From NCBI GenBank assembly GCA_027493055.1, contig JAPUDO010000053.1:17997-81996 (forward strand): DNA of 64,000 bases, given 5' to 3'. Under the pieces are notes generated by a model, which did no database searches, was not told where the DNA came from, and saw nothing but the letters and a program-made list of their open reading frames with translations. Each line of letters starts with the position of its first letter. The first letter of the stretch is position 1. A program made the translations under genes and the position numbers. Source of the DNA: Niabella sp. Lineage in GTDB: Bacteria; Bacteroidota; Bacteroidia; Chitinophagales; Chitinophagaceae. This document shows positions 25,420-33,948 of this stretch, piece after piece.

Positions 25420-26367
25420 ATGAAGTTTGATCAACCCGTTCCGCTTGCAGATATAGCAACCCTTATCAATGCGCAACTTTTAGGCAACAAGGATGCACAG
25501 GCTACAGGTATTAATGAGATACATGTAGTGGAAGAGGGTGATCTTGTATTTGTAGATCACCCAAAATATTATGACAAGTGCATTCATTCTGCTGCCAGCT
25601 TTATTATCATTAATAAAGAAACAACGTTTCCCGAAGGCAAAGCATTGCTTATAGTAGAAGAGCCTTTTGAAGCTTATCTGAAAATAGTAGAACAGTACCG
25701 CCCCTTTAATCCCTCAATGGAGCTTGTTTCAAAATCTGCTGTTGTTGGAGAAGGATCGGTTGTTATGCCCAATGCGTATTTAGGCAATCATGTGGTGGTT
25801 GGTAAAAACTGTACCATTTTTCCTAATGTAACCATCCTTGACCATTGTATTATTGGAGATAATGTAACCATAGAAAGCGGCACAGTAATTGGCAGTGATG
25901 CTTTTTACTATAATAAGAAAACGAATCGTGATGTACATTATAAAAAAATGAGCAGCTGTGGCCGGGTGGTTATAAAAGACTTTGTATCAATTGGCGCTGG
26001 CTGCACCATAGATCGTGGGGTTAGCGGTGATACCGTTATTGGAGAAGGCACAAAGATGGACAACCAGGTACATATAGGCCATGATACAGTTATTGGCAAG
26101 AACTGTCTTTTTGCAGCACAGGTAGGCATAGCCGGCGCCGCAGTTATTGAAGACGAGGTCATACTTTGGGGTCAGGTTGGCATCAGTAAAACACTTACTA
26201 TTGGTAAAGGCGCTGTGATAAATGCGCAGAGTGGGGTACCTTCTTCTTTAGAAGGCAATAAAGCTTATTTTGGTTCACCGGTGCGTGAAGCAAGAGAAAA
26301 AATGAAAGAAATGACCTGGGTAAAACGTATTCCCGAAATTTGGGAGAAAGTAAAAAACATTAAATAG
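25420..26367 (+). CDS. LpxD-like UDP-3-O-acylglucosamine N-acyltransferase
   Basis: The 315-residue protein has an N-terminal uridine-binding-type LpxD domain (about 1-100) and a left-handed beta helix of hexapeptide repeats (about 105-290), with the catalytic histidine in VHIGHDTVIG (H221). LpxD transfers a 3-hydroxyacyl chain to the glucosamine amine in lipid A synthesis. Bacteroidota often carry a second LpxD-like copy outside the main lpx cluster; no lpxA/C/B genes are here, so this may be that paralogue. It is followed after 6 bp by the DUF72 gene. Confidence 0.82.
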   Translation: MKFDQPVPLADIATLINAQLLGNKDAQATGINEIHVVEEGDLVFVDHPKYYDKCIHSAASFIIINKETTFPEGKALLIVEEPFEAYLKIVEQYRPFNPSMELVSKSAVVGEGSVVMPNAYLGNHVVVGKNCTIFPNVTILDHCIIGDNVTIESGTVIGSDAFYYNKKTNRDVHYKKMSSCGRVVIKDFVSIGAGCTIDRGVSGDTVIGEGTKMDNQVHIGHDTVIGKNCLFAAQVGIAGAAVIEDEVILWGQVGISKTLTIGKGAVINAQSGVPSSLEGNKAYFGSPVREAREKMKEMTWVKRIPEIWEKVKNIK

Positions 26368-26373
26368 CACTTT

Positions 26374-27273
26374 ATGAAATTCGGACAGGTTCCAAATCCT
26401 GAAGGGGTTGATTTCACTTTACCCAAAGACGCGGCAGTTACCGGCGAAATGCTAAGCAAAGTAAAAGGTAAAACTTTTGAAGCTTATGTAGGCTGTGCCA
26501 AGTGGAATAAAACAGACCTTAAAGGTTTTTACCCCAAAGGCACAAAGGACGAGCTGGCCTATTACTCAACACAGTTTAACTCCATTGAGCTGAATGCTAC
26601 ATTTTACAATATGCCCTCTGTAGAGCAGGTAATAAAATGGACAGAGAAAACCCCAAAAGGATTTAGATTTTTCCCAAAAATAACTAATTCCATAAGCCAT
26701 TACAAGAGGCTGCTGGATGTAAAGGATATAGCCGAAACCTATTGTAATGCTGTAGCCAACTTTGAAGAAAAATTAGGAATGATCTTTCTTCAATTACACG
26801 ATAATTTCTCACCGAAAGAGTATGAAAAGCTGGAACAGTTCATTAAAGAATTCCCTGTTGGGATGCCGCTTGCAGTTGAAGTTCGTAATGCAGCCTGGTT
26901 TGAAGATACTGTAATATGGAAGCGCTTCTGCACGCTCCTGGAACAGCATAAGGTGGCCAATATCATTGTAGATACAGCAGGAAGAAGAGATATGATGCAC
27001 ATGAGGCTGACCTCTCCCGTGGCATTTATCCGTTATGTAGGTTGTAACAACGATGCTATAGATAAGGCAAGACTGAACGACTGGCTAAAGCGGATCAAAA
27101 AATGGCATAAAGAAGGTTTAAAAAAGCTCTACTTTTTTGTGCATCAGAATGTAGAGCTTTCTTCACCTTTACTGTCTGCTTACTTTATAGAAAAGCTGAA
27201 TAAAGATTTAAAGTTGCAGCTGCATGTACCTCAAATGCCGGACAATGACAAAGGGCAGGGGAAATTGTTTTAA
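26374..27273 (+). CDS. DUF72 (YecE-like) family protein
   Basis: The 299-residue protein has the DUF72 pattern: AYVGCAKWNKTDLKGFYPKG near residue 30, YYSTQFNSIELNATFYNMPS, WTEKTPKGFRFFPK, and VEVRNAAWF. It is predicted to adopt a TIM-barrel fold. The biochemical role of the family is not established. It is probably co-transcribed with the lpxD-like gene, 6 bp upstream. The sequence looks complete. Confidence 0.85.
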   Translation: MKFGQVPNPEGVDFTLPKDAAVTGEMLSKVKGKTFEAYVGCAKWNKTDLKGFYPKGTKDELAYYSTQFNSIELNATFYNMPSVEQVIKWTEKTPKGFRFFPKITNSISHYKRLLDVKDIAETYCNAVANFEEKLGMIFLQLHDNFSPKEYEKLEQFIKEFPVGMPLAVEVRNAAWFEDTVIWKRFCTLLEQHKVANIIVDTAGRRDMMHMRLTSPVAFIRYVGCNNDAIDKARLNDWLKRIKKWHKEGLKKLYFFVHQNVELSSPLLSAYFIEKLNKDLKLQLHVPQMPDNDKGQGKLF

Positions 27274-27347
27274 TCTTCTGACGTGCCTATAGATCGCTCC
27301 TCCCAACAAGAACCACTCACCAGAATTAACAAAATAAAAATATATGA

Positions 27348-28082
27348 ATGAAAATAATATTATATATACTACTGCTGATACTCCCGGGTCAGATAGTAAT
27401 ATGTCAAAATTCTGAAGTCAACTACCGGCCTGTCATAAAGCTCAATATAAAATCTTTGGCAGATGTACTGACTTTCCCAACACTGCAATTAGGTATTGAA
27501 GAATCTCTTTCAAAACAATTTTCAATTTATACAGAGGGCGGCTATCAGCTTTATCAAACTGAATTTCATGGTGGGGATACAAGCTTCATAACCAACAAAG
27601 GTTATAAGTTAAGTGCAGAAATCAGGTACTATTTTCTGAAAAGAATGAAGGCTAATCTTGCCGCTCCTTATTTTGCATTTAATTTTTTTCATAGGTATAA
27701 TCAGTATAATGAAACACTTGATTACTATTTTAAAGACGATCTGCGTAGTTATGAAAATCTACTGACAGACAATTTTTCTGTAAAAAAATCTGTAACAGGG
27801 TTCAATTTCATTTTTGGCTATCAGTTTAATTTCAGATCTAAAAAACCGGAATATGAAATTGTAAAAAAATCTCCCAGGACTTTTATGGATATTTATGTGG
27901 GTGTAGGTTCCGGCAACAGAATTACAAAAAACGAACACAGGGATTTTGACTCAACCTTTCATGAACGAAATACGCCTAATGATATTACAGTAAGAGGATC
28001 ACTTTTGGAGAGCGGGCTAAGAGAAAATAATGGTACAATGACTAATGTTGTTTTAGGCCTTCGGCTTGGGTATAGATTATAA
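27348..28082 (+). CDS. Probable outer-membrane protein, function unknown
   Basis: The 244-residue product has a signal peptide (residues 1-19, ending QIVICQ) and a tyrosine- and phenylalanine-rich body with alternating strands, ending in VLGLRLGYRL, as outer-membrane barrels do. It resembles DUF3575-type proteins in outline only. It lies 74 bp after the DUF72 gene, and its stop is 2 bp before the first hairpin repeat of the transposase array, so the repeats probably supply or disturb its transcript end. Confidence 0.6.
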   Translation: MKIILYILLLILPGQIVICQNSEVNYRPVIKLNIKSLADVLTFPTLQLGIEESLSKQFSIYTEGGYQLYQTEFHGGDTSFITNKGYKLSAEIRYYFLKRMKANLAAPYFAFNFFHRYNQYNETLDYYFKDDLRSYENLLTDNFSVKKSVTGFNFIFGYQFNFRSKKPEYEIVKKSPRTFMDIYVGVGSGNRITKNEHRDFDSTFHERNTPNDITVRGSLLESGLRENNGTMTNVVLGLRLGYRL

Positions 28083-28084
28083 CA

Positions 28085-28314
28085 GGGTAGACGCGGCAAA
28101 TAAGGTATCGTTTGTCTTTTCTATAAACGGTTAATGCCTATGGCATTATATACAAGAACCCGAGCCTGGTAAAGCGATATTACATCTTATTTAAGAAGCA
28201 ACAATATCATATTATTTAAATACGAACCTCTTAATAAGAACATTCTGTTGTTTGTCCCATAGGGACAAAATGTTTGAAGCTGTTAAAATAAACCAGGGTC
28301 CCGTGCGCAACAAT
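28085..28314 (+). repeat. Hairpin repeat unit 1 (eroded copy)
   Basis: It starts GGGTAG and ends CGCAACAAT like the other units. Hairpin 2 (TAATGCC/GGCATTA with loop TAT, 28132-28148) and hairpin 3 (TTTGTCCC/GGGACAAA with loop ATA, 28251-28269) are intact. Hairpins 1 and 4 have each lost one arm (ACGCGGC and GTGCGCA only). Confidence 0.85.
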
Positions 28315-28334
28315 GCTAACATATTACCCAAATA

Positions 28335-28574
28335 GGGTAGCCGCTACGCGGCAAATAACATGTTCTTTCCTTTCTATAAACGTTTCATGCCTACGGCATG
28401 GTGTAGCGGAATTAACAATACATAAGGCAACTTCGGAAAAGCAGCATTGTAATCTATTTACAATGCGACAAACCTATTATTATTGTAAATACCCCCGTTA
28501 TTGTCCCATAGGGACAAAAAGTTTGAAGCCATTGAAACAAACCAGGTTGCTGCGCGCCGTAGGTGCGCAACAAT
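28335..28574 (+). repeat. Hairpin repeat unit 2 (intact, upstream of the transposase)
   Basis: Four hairpins: GCCGC-TAC-GCGGC (28340-28352), ATGCC-TAC-GGCAT (28387-28399), TTGTCCC-ATA-GGGACAA (28501-28517) and TGCGCGCC-GTA-GGTGCGCA (28551-28569). The unit ends 47 bp before the transposase ATG. Confidence 0.9.
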
Positions 28575-28621
28575 AGAGGTATTATATTACAAATCGATAT
28601 CTTTATTTTAGAAAAACCTAT

Positions 28622-29089
28622 ATGTCAAACACCTATACACAATTACATATCCATTTTGTTTTTGCCGTAAAATACCGGCAGGCGCTGATACAACCAGAAT
28701 GGGAAGAAAGATTACATAAGTATATAACAGGCATTGTTCAGAATAATGGTCATAAAATGCTCGCTATCAATTCTGCCGGGGACCACATACATATATTCAT
28801 CGGATTAAACCCTAAACAATCTATTTCTGACCTGATGCGCCTGGTAAAAGGGGATAGTAGTGAATTTATTAATATTAATAAACTCACAAAGCGAAAGTTT
28901 TATTGGCAACAGGGGTATGGTGCTTTTAGCAACAGCCATTCGCAAATAGATGCAGTTGTAAAATATATTCAGAAACAAAAGGAGCATCATACCCGTAAAA
29001 CATTCAAAAATGAATACCTGAAAATGTTGAACGATCATGAAGTTGCTTATGACACGAGATATGTATTTGTTGATCCTGAAGATGATTAG
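28622..29089 (+). CDS. tnpA: IS200/IS605-like Y1 transposase (RAYT-like context)
   Basis: The 155-residue protein is a single-strand DNA transposase of the HUH/Y1 type: the HUH pair is H55-I-H57 in AGDHIHIFIG, the nucleophilic tyrosine is Y115 in VVKYIQKQKEHH, and WQQGYGAFS is also typical. The length is normal and the frame is intact, so the enzyme may be active. No tnpB accompanies it. The gene is wedged between two multi-hairpin repeat units; the downstream unit begins 2 bp after the stop codon. HUH transposases recognise subterminal hairpins in single-stranded DNA, so these hairpins are its likely substrates (inference). Confidence 0.92.
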   Translation: MSNTYTQLHIHFVFAVKYRQALIQPEWEERLHKYITGIVQNNGHKMLAINSAGDHIHIFIGLNPKQSISDLMRLVKGDSSEFININKLTKRKFYWQQGYGAFSNSHSQIDAVVKYIQKQKEHHTRKTFKNEYLKMLNDHEVAYDTRYVFVDPEDD

Positions 29090-29090
29090 G

Positions 29091-29346
29091 GGGTAGCCGC
29101 TACGCGGCAAATAGGGCCTTTCCTGCCTTTTTTACAAACGTTTTATGCCTACGGCATAGTAGAAGAACAATAGTTCCCGGAACAGTCCAAAAAGAAATAT
29201 CCTGATCTGCTCAAAATGGACAAACCTATTATTATTGCAAATATTCTCTTTATAATAAAAAACTCCTGTTGTTTGTCCCATAGGGACAAAATGTTTGAAG
29301 CCATTGCAACAAACCAGGTTCCTGCGCGCCATAGGTGCGCAACAAT
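29091..29346 (+). repeat. Hairpin repeat unit 3 (intact, downstream of the transposase)
   Basis: Four hairpins: GCCGC-TAC-GCGGC (29096-29108), ATGCC-TAC-GGCAT (29145-29157), TTTGTCCC-ATA-GGGACAAA (29272-29290) and TGCGCGCC-ATA-GGTGCGCA (29323-29341). The unit ends 2 bp before the stop of the convergent yjjG-like gene. Confidence 0.9.
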
Positions 29347-29348
29347 CG

Positions 29349-30044
29349 TTAAAATATATCTTCCAGTTCTTTTAATGATTTGACCATATAAGTGGGCTTA
29401 AAATCCGGCACTGCTTCTACGTGGTTAATAAACACCTGGTCCATTCCGGCATTGCTGGCGCCAATAATATCCGCCTCCAGGTCATCTCCCAGCATGATAC
29501 TCTCTTTAAGATTGGCTTTGGTAGCAGCTAATGCAAATTCAAAAATCTCTTTATTCGGCTTCAGGCTGTTGCTGCCTTCAGAAGTGATCACCTTATCAAA
29601 ATAATGACTGATCCTGGAATTATTTATTTTGTGGTGCTGCACTTCTTCAAAACCATTGGTAATCAGATGCAGCCTATAATTTTTATTACTGAGGTACTGC
29701 AAAATTTCAATAGCATAAGGGAATAATACATTGCGGGTAGGAAGCATTTCCAAAAACCGGCTGCTCATTGCTTCTGCCAGCGCCTCATCGCCAATTTTAA
29801 AGTCGAGCAGAGACAGGCGCATTCTTTTTACGCGCAGCTCTGCCTGTTTAATAAAACCATTCCTGTATCTTGCCCAAAGCATGGTATTGTGGGCCAGATA
29901 ATTCCTGTAAAACAGATCAAAATCATGTACGCCTCTTTCCTCAAGCTTTAATGTATCGTAAAGGTCGTGCAGGGTAAGCTTTGCGTTTGCGTCAAAATCC
30001 CACAAAGTATGATCGAGGTCAAAAAATAAATGTTTATACTGCAT
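29349..30044 (-). CDS. yjjG: YjjG-family HAD nucleotidase
   Basis: The 231-residue protein has the HAD motif I FFDLDHTLWDFD (nucleophile D9, acid D11), motif II LITNG, a conserved lysine in SLKPNKEIF, and the acidic motif IV MLGDDLEADI. The cap region and length fit the YjjG family, which dephosphorylates non-canonical pyrimidine nucleotides and so keeps damaged bases out of DNA. The hairpin unit that ends beside its stop codon separates it from the transposase gene. Confidence 0.88.
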   Translation of the reverse strand: MQYKHLFFDLDHTLWDFDANAKLTLHDLYDTLKLEERGVHDFDLFYRNYLAHNTMLWARYRNGFIKQAELRVKRMRLSLLDFKIGDEALAEAMSSRFLEMLPTRNVLFPYAIEILQYLSNKNYRLHLITNGFEEVQHHKINNSRISHYFDKVITSEGSNSLKPNKEIFEFALAATKANLKESIMLGDDLEADIIGASNAGMDQVFINHVEAVPDFKPTYMVKSLKELEDIF

Positions 30045-30125
30045 AGCATGTAAAAATAAAATACTAAATCCTAAATACAGAACTTTGCACGGTATGTTTA
30101 TTGCTGGTAAGGAAAAGATAATATT

Positions 30126-30827
30126 ATGAAGAATGTAATAATTACAGGAGCATCAAGGGGTATAGGCTTTGCCATTGCCGAAATATTTGCACAAAATGGT
30201 TATAGCCTTTGTATCACATCGCGCAGCGACTTTAAGCTATATAAAGCCATAGAAGCGCTTCAAACAAAATACCCGGGAATTGAAATACAGGCTAAAGCTT
30301 TCGATCTTTCACAAAAAGAAAAGGCCGTTGCTTTTGGTAACTGGTGCCTTGAAAATACATTACCGCGAATTTTGATTAATAATACCGGCCTTTTTGAACC
30401 GGGTAATATTAGTGACGAACCTGACGGAACGCTCGAAAGCCAGGTAGCTACCAACCTATACAGCGCCTATCATGTTACAAAAACCTTACTGCCTGCAATG
30501 AAGGAGCAGCAACAGGGGCATATCTTCAATATGTGTTCTATCGCATCATTAAAGGCATATCCTAACGGTGGCGCTTACAGCATCAGCAAATATGCGCTCC
30601 ATGGATTTAGTACCAATCTTAGGGAAGAGCTGAAGCCACATGGGATAAAGGTTACATCCGTATTCCCGGGAGCCGTCCTTACAGATTCGTGGGAGGGTTT
30701 TGATAACAGCAATAAAAGAATAATGGAAGCTGAAGATATTGCAAAGATGGTTTTTGCCGCGTCTCAGCTTTCCTTTGCAGCATGTGTGGAGGATATTATA
30801 CTAAGGCCTCAGTTAGGCGATCTATAA
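30126..30827 (+). CDS. Short-chain dehydrogenase/reductase
   Basis: The 233-residue protein is a classical SDR: the NAD(P)-binding TGASRGIG (7-14), the structural NNTG in ILINNTGLFEPG, and the catalytic Y151-xxx-K155 in YSISKYALHG with the upstream serine in MCSIASLKAYP. It resembles 3-ketoacyl-ACP reductase-like and sepiapterin-reductase-like SDRs. The substrate is unknown. It lies 31 bp before the BatD-like gene. Confidence 0.88.
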   Translation: MKNVIITGASRGIGFAIAEIFAQNGYSLCITSRSDFKLYKAIEALQTKYPGIEIQAKAFDLSQKEKAVAFGNWCLENTLPRILINNTGLFEPGNISDEPDGTLESQVATNLYSAYHVTKTLLPAMKEQQQGHIFNMCSIASLKAYPNGGAYSISKYALHGFSTNLREELKPHGIKVTSVFPGAVLTDSWEGFDNSNKRIMEAEDIAKMVFAASQLSFAACVEDIILRPQLGDL

Positions 30828-30858
30828 CACTTGTTTATTATATATAACCAGGATAGTA

Positions 30859-32247
30859 ATGAGAGTACTTTTTTACATACTATTTATCTTATTGCCGGGC
30901 ATTAGCAGGGCGCAAAATGATGACTATATTTCCTTACAGGACAGGCTCAAAAGCAATATTTTTTTAAAAGTTGAAGCAAGCAGCACCGATGTTTTCGTAG
31001 GCGAGCCTATCACCCTAACCTATAAGCTGTACAGCGCTATGGCTTCGGAATCAAATATTGTAAAAAGACCGTCTTTTGATGGATTTGATATAAAAGATCT
31101 TAGCGGAGAAAATGATATGACTCCTTCACGGGAAAATGTAGACGGCGTTGTTTTTGATGTTCATACTATTTTAAAGCTGCAGCTTACTCCTTACAAAGCC
31201 GGAAGGTTTATGTTGGGAACGTTAGCCATGCGTAACCGCGTGAGGCTGGTGGATGCCAATGGTAAAGAAGACCCCATCCTGGATGGAATAAACGAAGCCT
31301 ATTCTTTAAACAATGGTTACTATAATTTACAGATAGCTTCTGTTCCGCTTACAGTTTTAGTCACTGCCTTGCCTGCTGCATCACAACCCCAGGGTTTTGA
31401 GGGTATAACAGGCGACTTTAAGATGAATGTGGAACTGTCTAAAGCTATTTATGCGCCGGGAGAACAGGGACTGCTTACCATAACGCTTTTAGGAAAGGGA
31501 GATTTTTCTAAAGTAAAACAGCCCAAAATAAACTGGCCTGATGGTATTGAAGTATTTCCTTCAAAAATTGATGCTGATAAAACACAAACACCTGACGGTA
31601 ACGGCTATAAATCTTTTACGATACCTTTTAAGGCAGAAAAGGCCGGGAAATATACGATACCCTCCGTTCAGTTTACTTTTTTTGATATAGTAACTAACAA
31701 GTATAAAACGATCACTAATATTCCTGTTGAATTTAACGTAGTACAGGAAGGGAATACCAGAACAGAAAGGATAACACAGGATAAAACGGAGAAAGATAAT
31801 ACGATGCCATTGATCATTGGCGCGCTTATTTTGGGCGCAGTATTATTGTTTTTCCTGATCAGAAACAGAAAGAAAAACGTACGGCAGGCATCTATTCCGG
31901 AACAAAATAAACAGAAGCCTGTAAACCTGCCTAGCAAAACCAACCGCGCAGAGGAATTGTTAAAAGCAGCAGCAGATACCATCCATTATACCGGAGATGC
32001 CTTTTATGTGAACCTGAAGCAAGCATTAACAGCCTGGTTTGAGAAACGGCTCGCGTTGCCTCAAAATGTTACTACAAACGAGCTCATGCTGGCAATGACA
32101 GAAAACCATTTTTCTCCATCCAGGCAAAATGAAGTGATTAGCTTATTGAACGAGCTGGATATGAATATTTACAGCGGAGGCAGCCTTTCGGGCGATAAAG
32201 AGCGGTTGCTGAACACAGCAAGGAATATTATACTGAACGACAATTAA
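30859..32247 (+). CDS. BatD-family membrane protein
   Basis: The 462-residue protein has a signal peptide (residues 1-19) and repeated beta-rich domains with the BatD pattern (VEASSTDVFVGEPITLTYKL near residue 38; ELSKAIYAPGEQGLLTITLLGKGDFS near 195). A membrane helix (about 317-334) and a cytoplasmic C-terminal region follow. Bat proteins accompany MoxR ATPases and von Willebrand-type proteins in Bacteroidota, with a role in stress or aerotolerance. None of the other bat genes is in the window, so this is an isolated copy. Its stop is 5 bp from the stop of the convergent DUF3817 gene. Confidence 0.83.
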   Translation: MRVLFYILFILLPGISRAQNDDYISLQDRLKSNIFLKVEASSTDVFVGEPITLTYKLYSAMASESNIVKRPSFDGFDIKDLSGENDMTPSRENVDGVVFDVHTILKLQLTPYKAGRFMLGTLAMRNRVRLVDANGKEDPILDGINEAYSLNNGYYNLQIASVPLTVLVTALPAASQPQGFEGITGDFKMNVELSKAIYAPGEQGLLTITLLGKGDFSKVKQPKINWPDGIEVFPSKIDADKTQTPDGNGYKSFTIPFKAEKAGKYTIPSVQFTFFDIVTNKYKTITNIPVEFNVVQEGNTRTERITQDKTEKDNTMPLIIGALILGAVLLFFLIRNRKKNVRQASIPEQNKQKPVNLPSKTNRAEELLKAAADTIHYTGDAFYVNLKQALTAWFEKRLALPQNVTTNELMLAMTENHFSPSRQNEVISLLNELDMNIYSGGSLSGDKERLLNTARNIILNDN

Positions 32248-32252
32248 CTCCT

Positions 32253-32567
32253 CTATGCAGCTTTTACTTCAGGGTACTCTTTCTTCAGTCTTGCATCCAG
32301 TAAAAATGTGCCGAAAGGTAACAATGATGCTATAAAAGCACCAAGCACTTTTCCAAAACTCCATTTCAAGCCAATCCACACTTTTAGCAGGTATATGCAG
32401 AATAAAACAAACAGAATACCATGCAACCAGCCTATATATTTTACTCCTTCAGGAATATTGGCAAAGTATTTCAGCGGCATGGCTATTAATAAAAGTAACA
32501 AATAGGAAATGCCTTCAAGAAAAGCAATTTTGACAAAAACCTTAAGATCTTTATAGGAACGCTCCAT
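32253..32567 (-). CDS. DUF3817 membrane protein
   Basis: The 104-residue protein has three predicted membrane helices and the DUF3817 pattern (FVKIAFLEGISYLLLL, MPLKYF, VKYIGWLHGILFVLF, SLLPFGTFLLDARLKKE). In some proteins this domain is fused to transporters; the stand-alone form has no known function. The gene lies between convergent batD-like and downstream minus-strand genes. Confidence 0.85.
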   Translation of the reverse strand: MERSYKDLKVFVKIAFLEGISYLLLLLIAMPLKYFANIPEGVKYIGWLHGILFVLFCIYLLKVWIGLKWSFGKVLGAFIASLLPFGTFLLDARLKKEYPEVKAA

Positions 32568-32634
32568 GTATTAAAGTGATTTTCTCTGAAAAACACTTTA
32601 ATAAGTAAAAAGTTCGTATAAACAGCACTAAATA

Positions 32635-33837
32635 TTACACAAAACCAAGCGTATTATAATGTTCGCCTAATATCTTACCGGCATCGGCATTCAGCCAGTT
32701 TTTTAATATGGTTGCATACACATCTTTAAAGTCAACGTTATACTTTAAATCACCATCGCTTAAGTCCGTCAGATCAGGCATTGCATTTAAAATACCTTTT
32801 TGCTTCAATCCTCCGCTTATTAAAAACATATTGTTGGCGGTGCCGTGATCAGTACCGTTGCTGGCATTCTGAGCTACTCTTCTTCCAAATTCAGAAAAGG
32901 TAAACAGCAGCACATCATTCATACGACTGCTCTTTTTCAAATCATCGGTAAAAGCTTTTACCGCATCATTCATTTGAGTGAAAAGTCGCTCCTGCTGGGC
33001 CTCCTGGCCTACATGGGTGTCAAAGCTGCCTAAAGAAATGTAATATACTTTGGTATTGATATCAGAATAAATAAGAGAAGCAATGGTTTTAAAACCATTG
33101 CCTAACTCAGTATTGGGATAAGTGGCTCCAGTAGGATGTAAGCGGCTTTGTTTAAAAATATAATCAGCAGAGGATAGCGTTTGCGCCATCGTTTTATAAA
33201 GATATTCCACCGGCTCTTCGTCATGATGATCGTGGCCATGGTTTTTCATCACCTCTTTAAAAAACTTTTCATTGGACGTTCCATATAAGCGCCGCGGATC
33301 TTTCACGGCGATAGCATTAGCCGTTTCTCCTTTTAAGGCAAGGCTTAATACATCGTCTACTTCAAGGGCCTGCGTGGGTTTATCACAGCCGCTGCACTGT
33401 GCATCCAGGTAGCGGCCTATCCAGCCGGTGTTCCAGTACTCGTTGCTTTTGCTTGCTGAGTGCCAGATGTCCATGCTCCTGAAATGTGAGCGGTCAGGGT
33501 TGGGATATCCCACATTATTAAGGATAGCCAGGTTGCCCTCATCGTACAGGTTTTTGAAGGCAGTTAAAGCAGGGTGAAGGCTTACTTCATCTGTAAGCGC
33601 TGCCGCTTTATCCATTTTTATGCCGAGGACCGGCCGTAGTTTATAGTAAATATCATTGCGAACCGGTATAACAGTGTTTAATCCGTCATTGCCGCCGCTT
33701 AACTGCAACACTACAACCACTTTATTACCTGGTGGCACCAAAGCCGCCGATTCAAAAGCCTTTAAAAATTTAGGCATCATCATAGATGCTGTTGCCAGTG
33801 AGCCTATCTGTAAAAATTCCTTACGCCTGATTAACAT
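32635..33837 (-). CDS. DUF1501 family exported protein
   Basis: From the ATG at 33837 the product is 400 residues; the longer in-frame start at 33894 lacks support because the shorter one begins with a twin-arginine-like leader, MLIRRKEFLQIGSLATAS. The body has the DUF1501 (sulfatase/alkaline-phosphatase-like) hallmark LQLSGGNDGLNTVIP near residue 45, GYPNPDRSHFRSMDIWHS, and FSEFGRR. DUF1501 proteins pair with DUF1800 proteins across Bacteroidota and Planctomycetes, and this pair is present here (111-bp gap). Exact role unknown. Confidence 0.88.
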   Translation of the reverse strand: MLIRRKEFLQIGSLATASMMMPKFLKAFESAALVPPGNKVVVVLQLSGGNDGLNTVIPVRNDIYYKLRPVLGIKMDKAAALTDEVSLHPALTAFKNLYDEGNLAILNNVGYPNPDRSHFRSMDIWHSASKSNEYWNTGWIGRYLDAQCSGCDKPTQALEVDDVLSLALKGETANAIAVKDPRRLYGTSNEKFFKEVMKNHGHDHHDEEPVEYLYKTMAQTLSSADYIFKQSRLHPTGATYPNTELGNGFKTIASLIYSDINTKVYYISLGSFDTHVGQEAQQERLFTQMNDAVKAFTDDLKKSSRMNDVLLFTFSEFGRRVAQNASNGTDHGTANNMFLISGGLKQKGILNAMPDLTDLSDGDLKYNVDFKDVYATILKNWLNADAGKILGEHYNTLGFV

Positions 33838-33948
33838 AACAATTGTTTTTAGTAAGTAGGGAGTAGTAAATAGAGAGAAGGAATATTGCTTCAATCTTTC
33901 TTGCCTCTCCTTTCAGCCTATCAATTTTTTAACCTGTCAACAAAACAA

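Larger units (their letters stand above)
28085..29346. mobile_element. IS200-like element with three multi-hairpin repeat units
   Basis: A Y1 transposase gene (28622-29089) is flanked by two well-preserved copies of a 240-256 bp non-coding unit, with a third, eroded copy immediately to the left. Each unit begins GGGTAG and ends CGCAACAAT, and contains up to four GC-rich hairpins. The arrangement recalls REP/RAYT systems. There are no terminal inverted repeats of the usual IS type. Confidence 0.75.

Noticed and set aside
28313-28576. Plus-strand ORF of 87 codons
   Set aside because: It coincides almost exactly with hairpin repeat unit 2; the frame is not kept in the other units.
28085-29346. 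Possible CRISPR array
   Set aside because: The repeated pieces are long units with internal palindromes and a transposase between them; no short regular repeat-spacer pattern and no cas genes.
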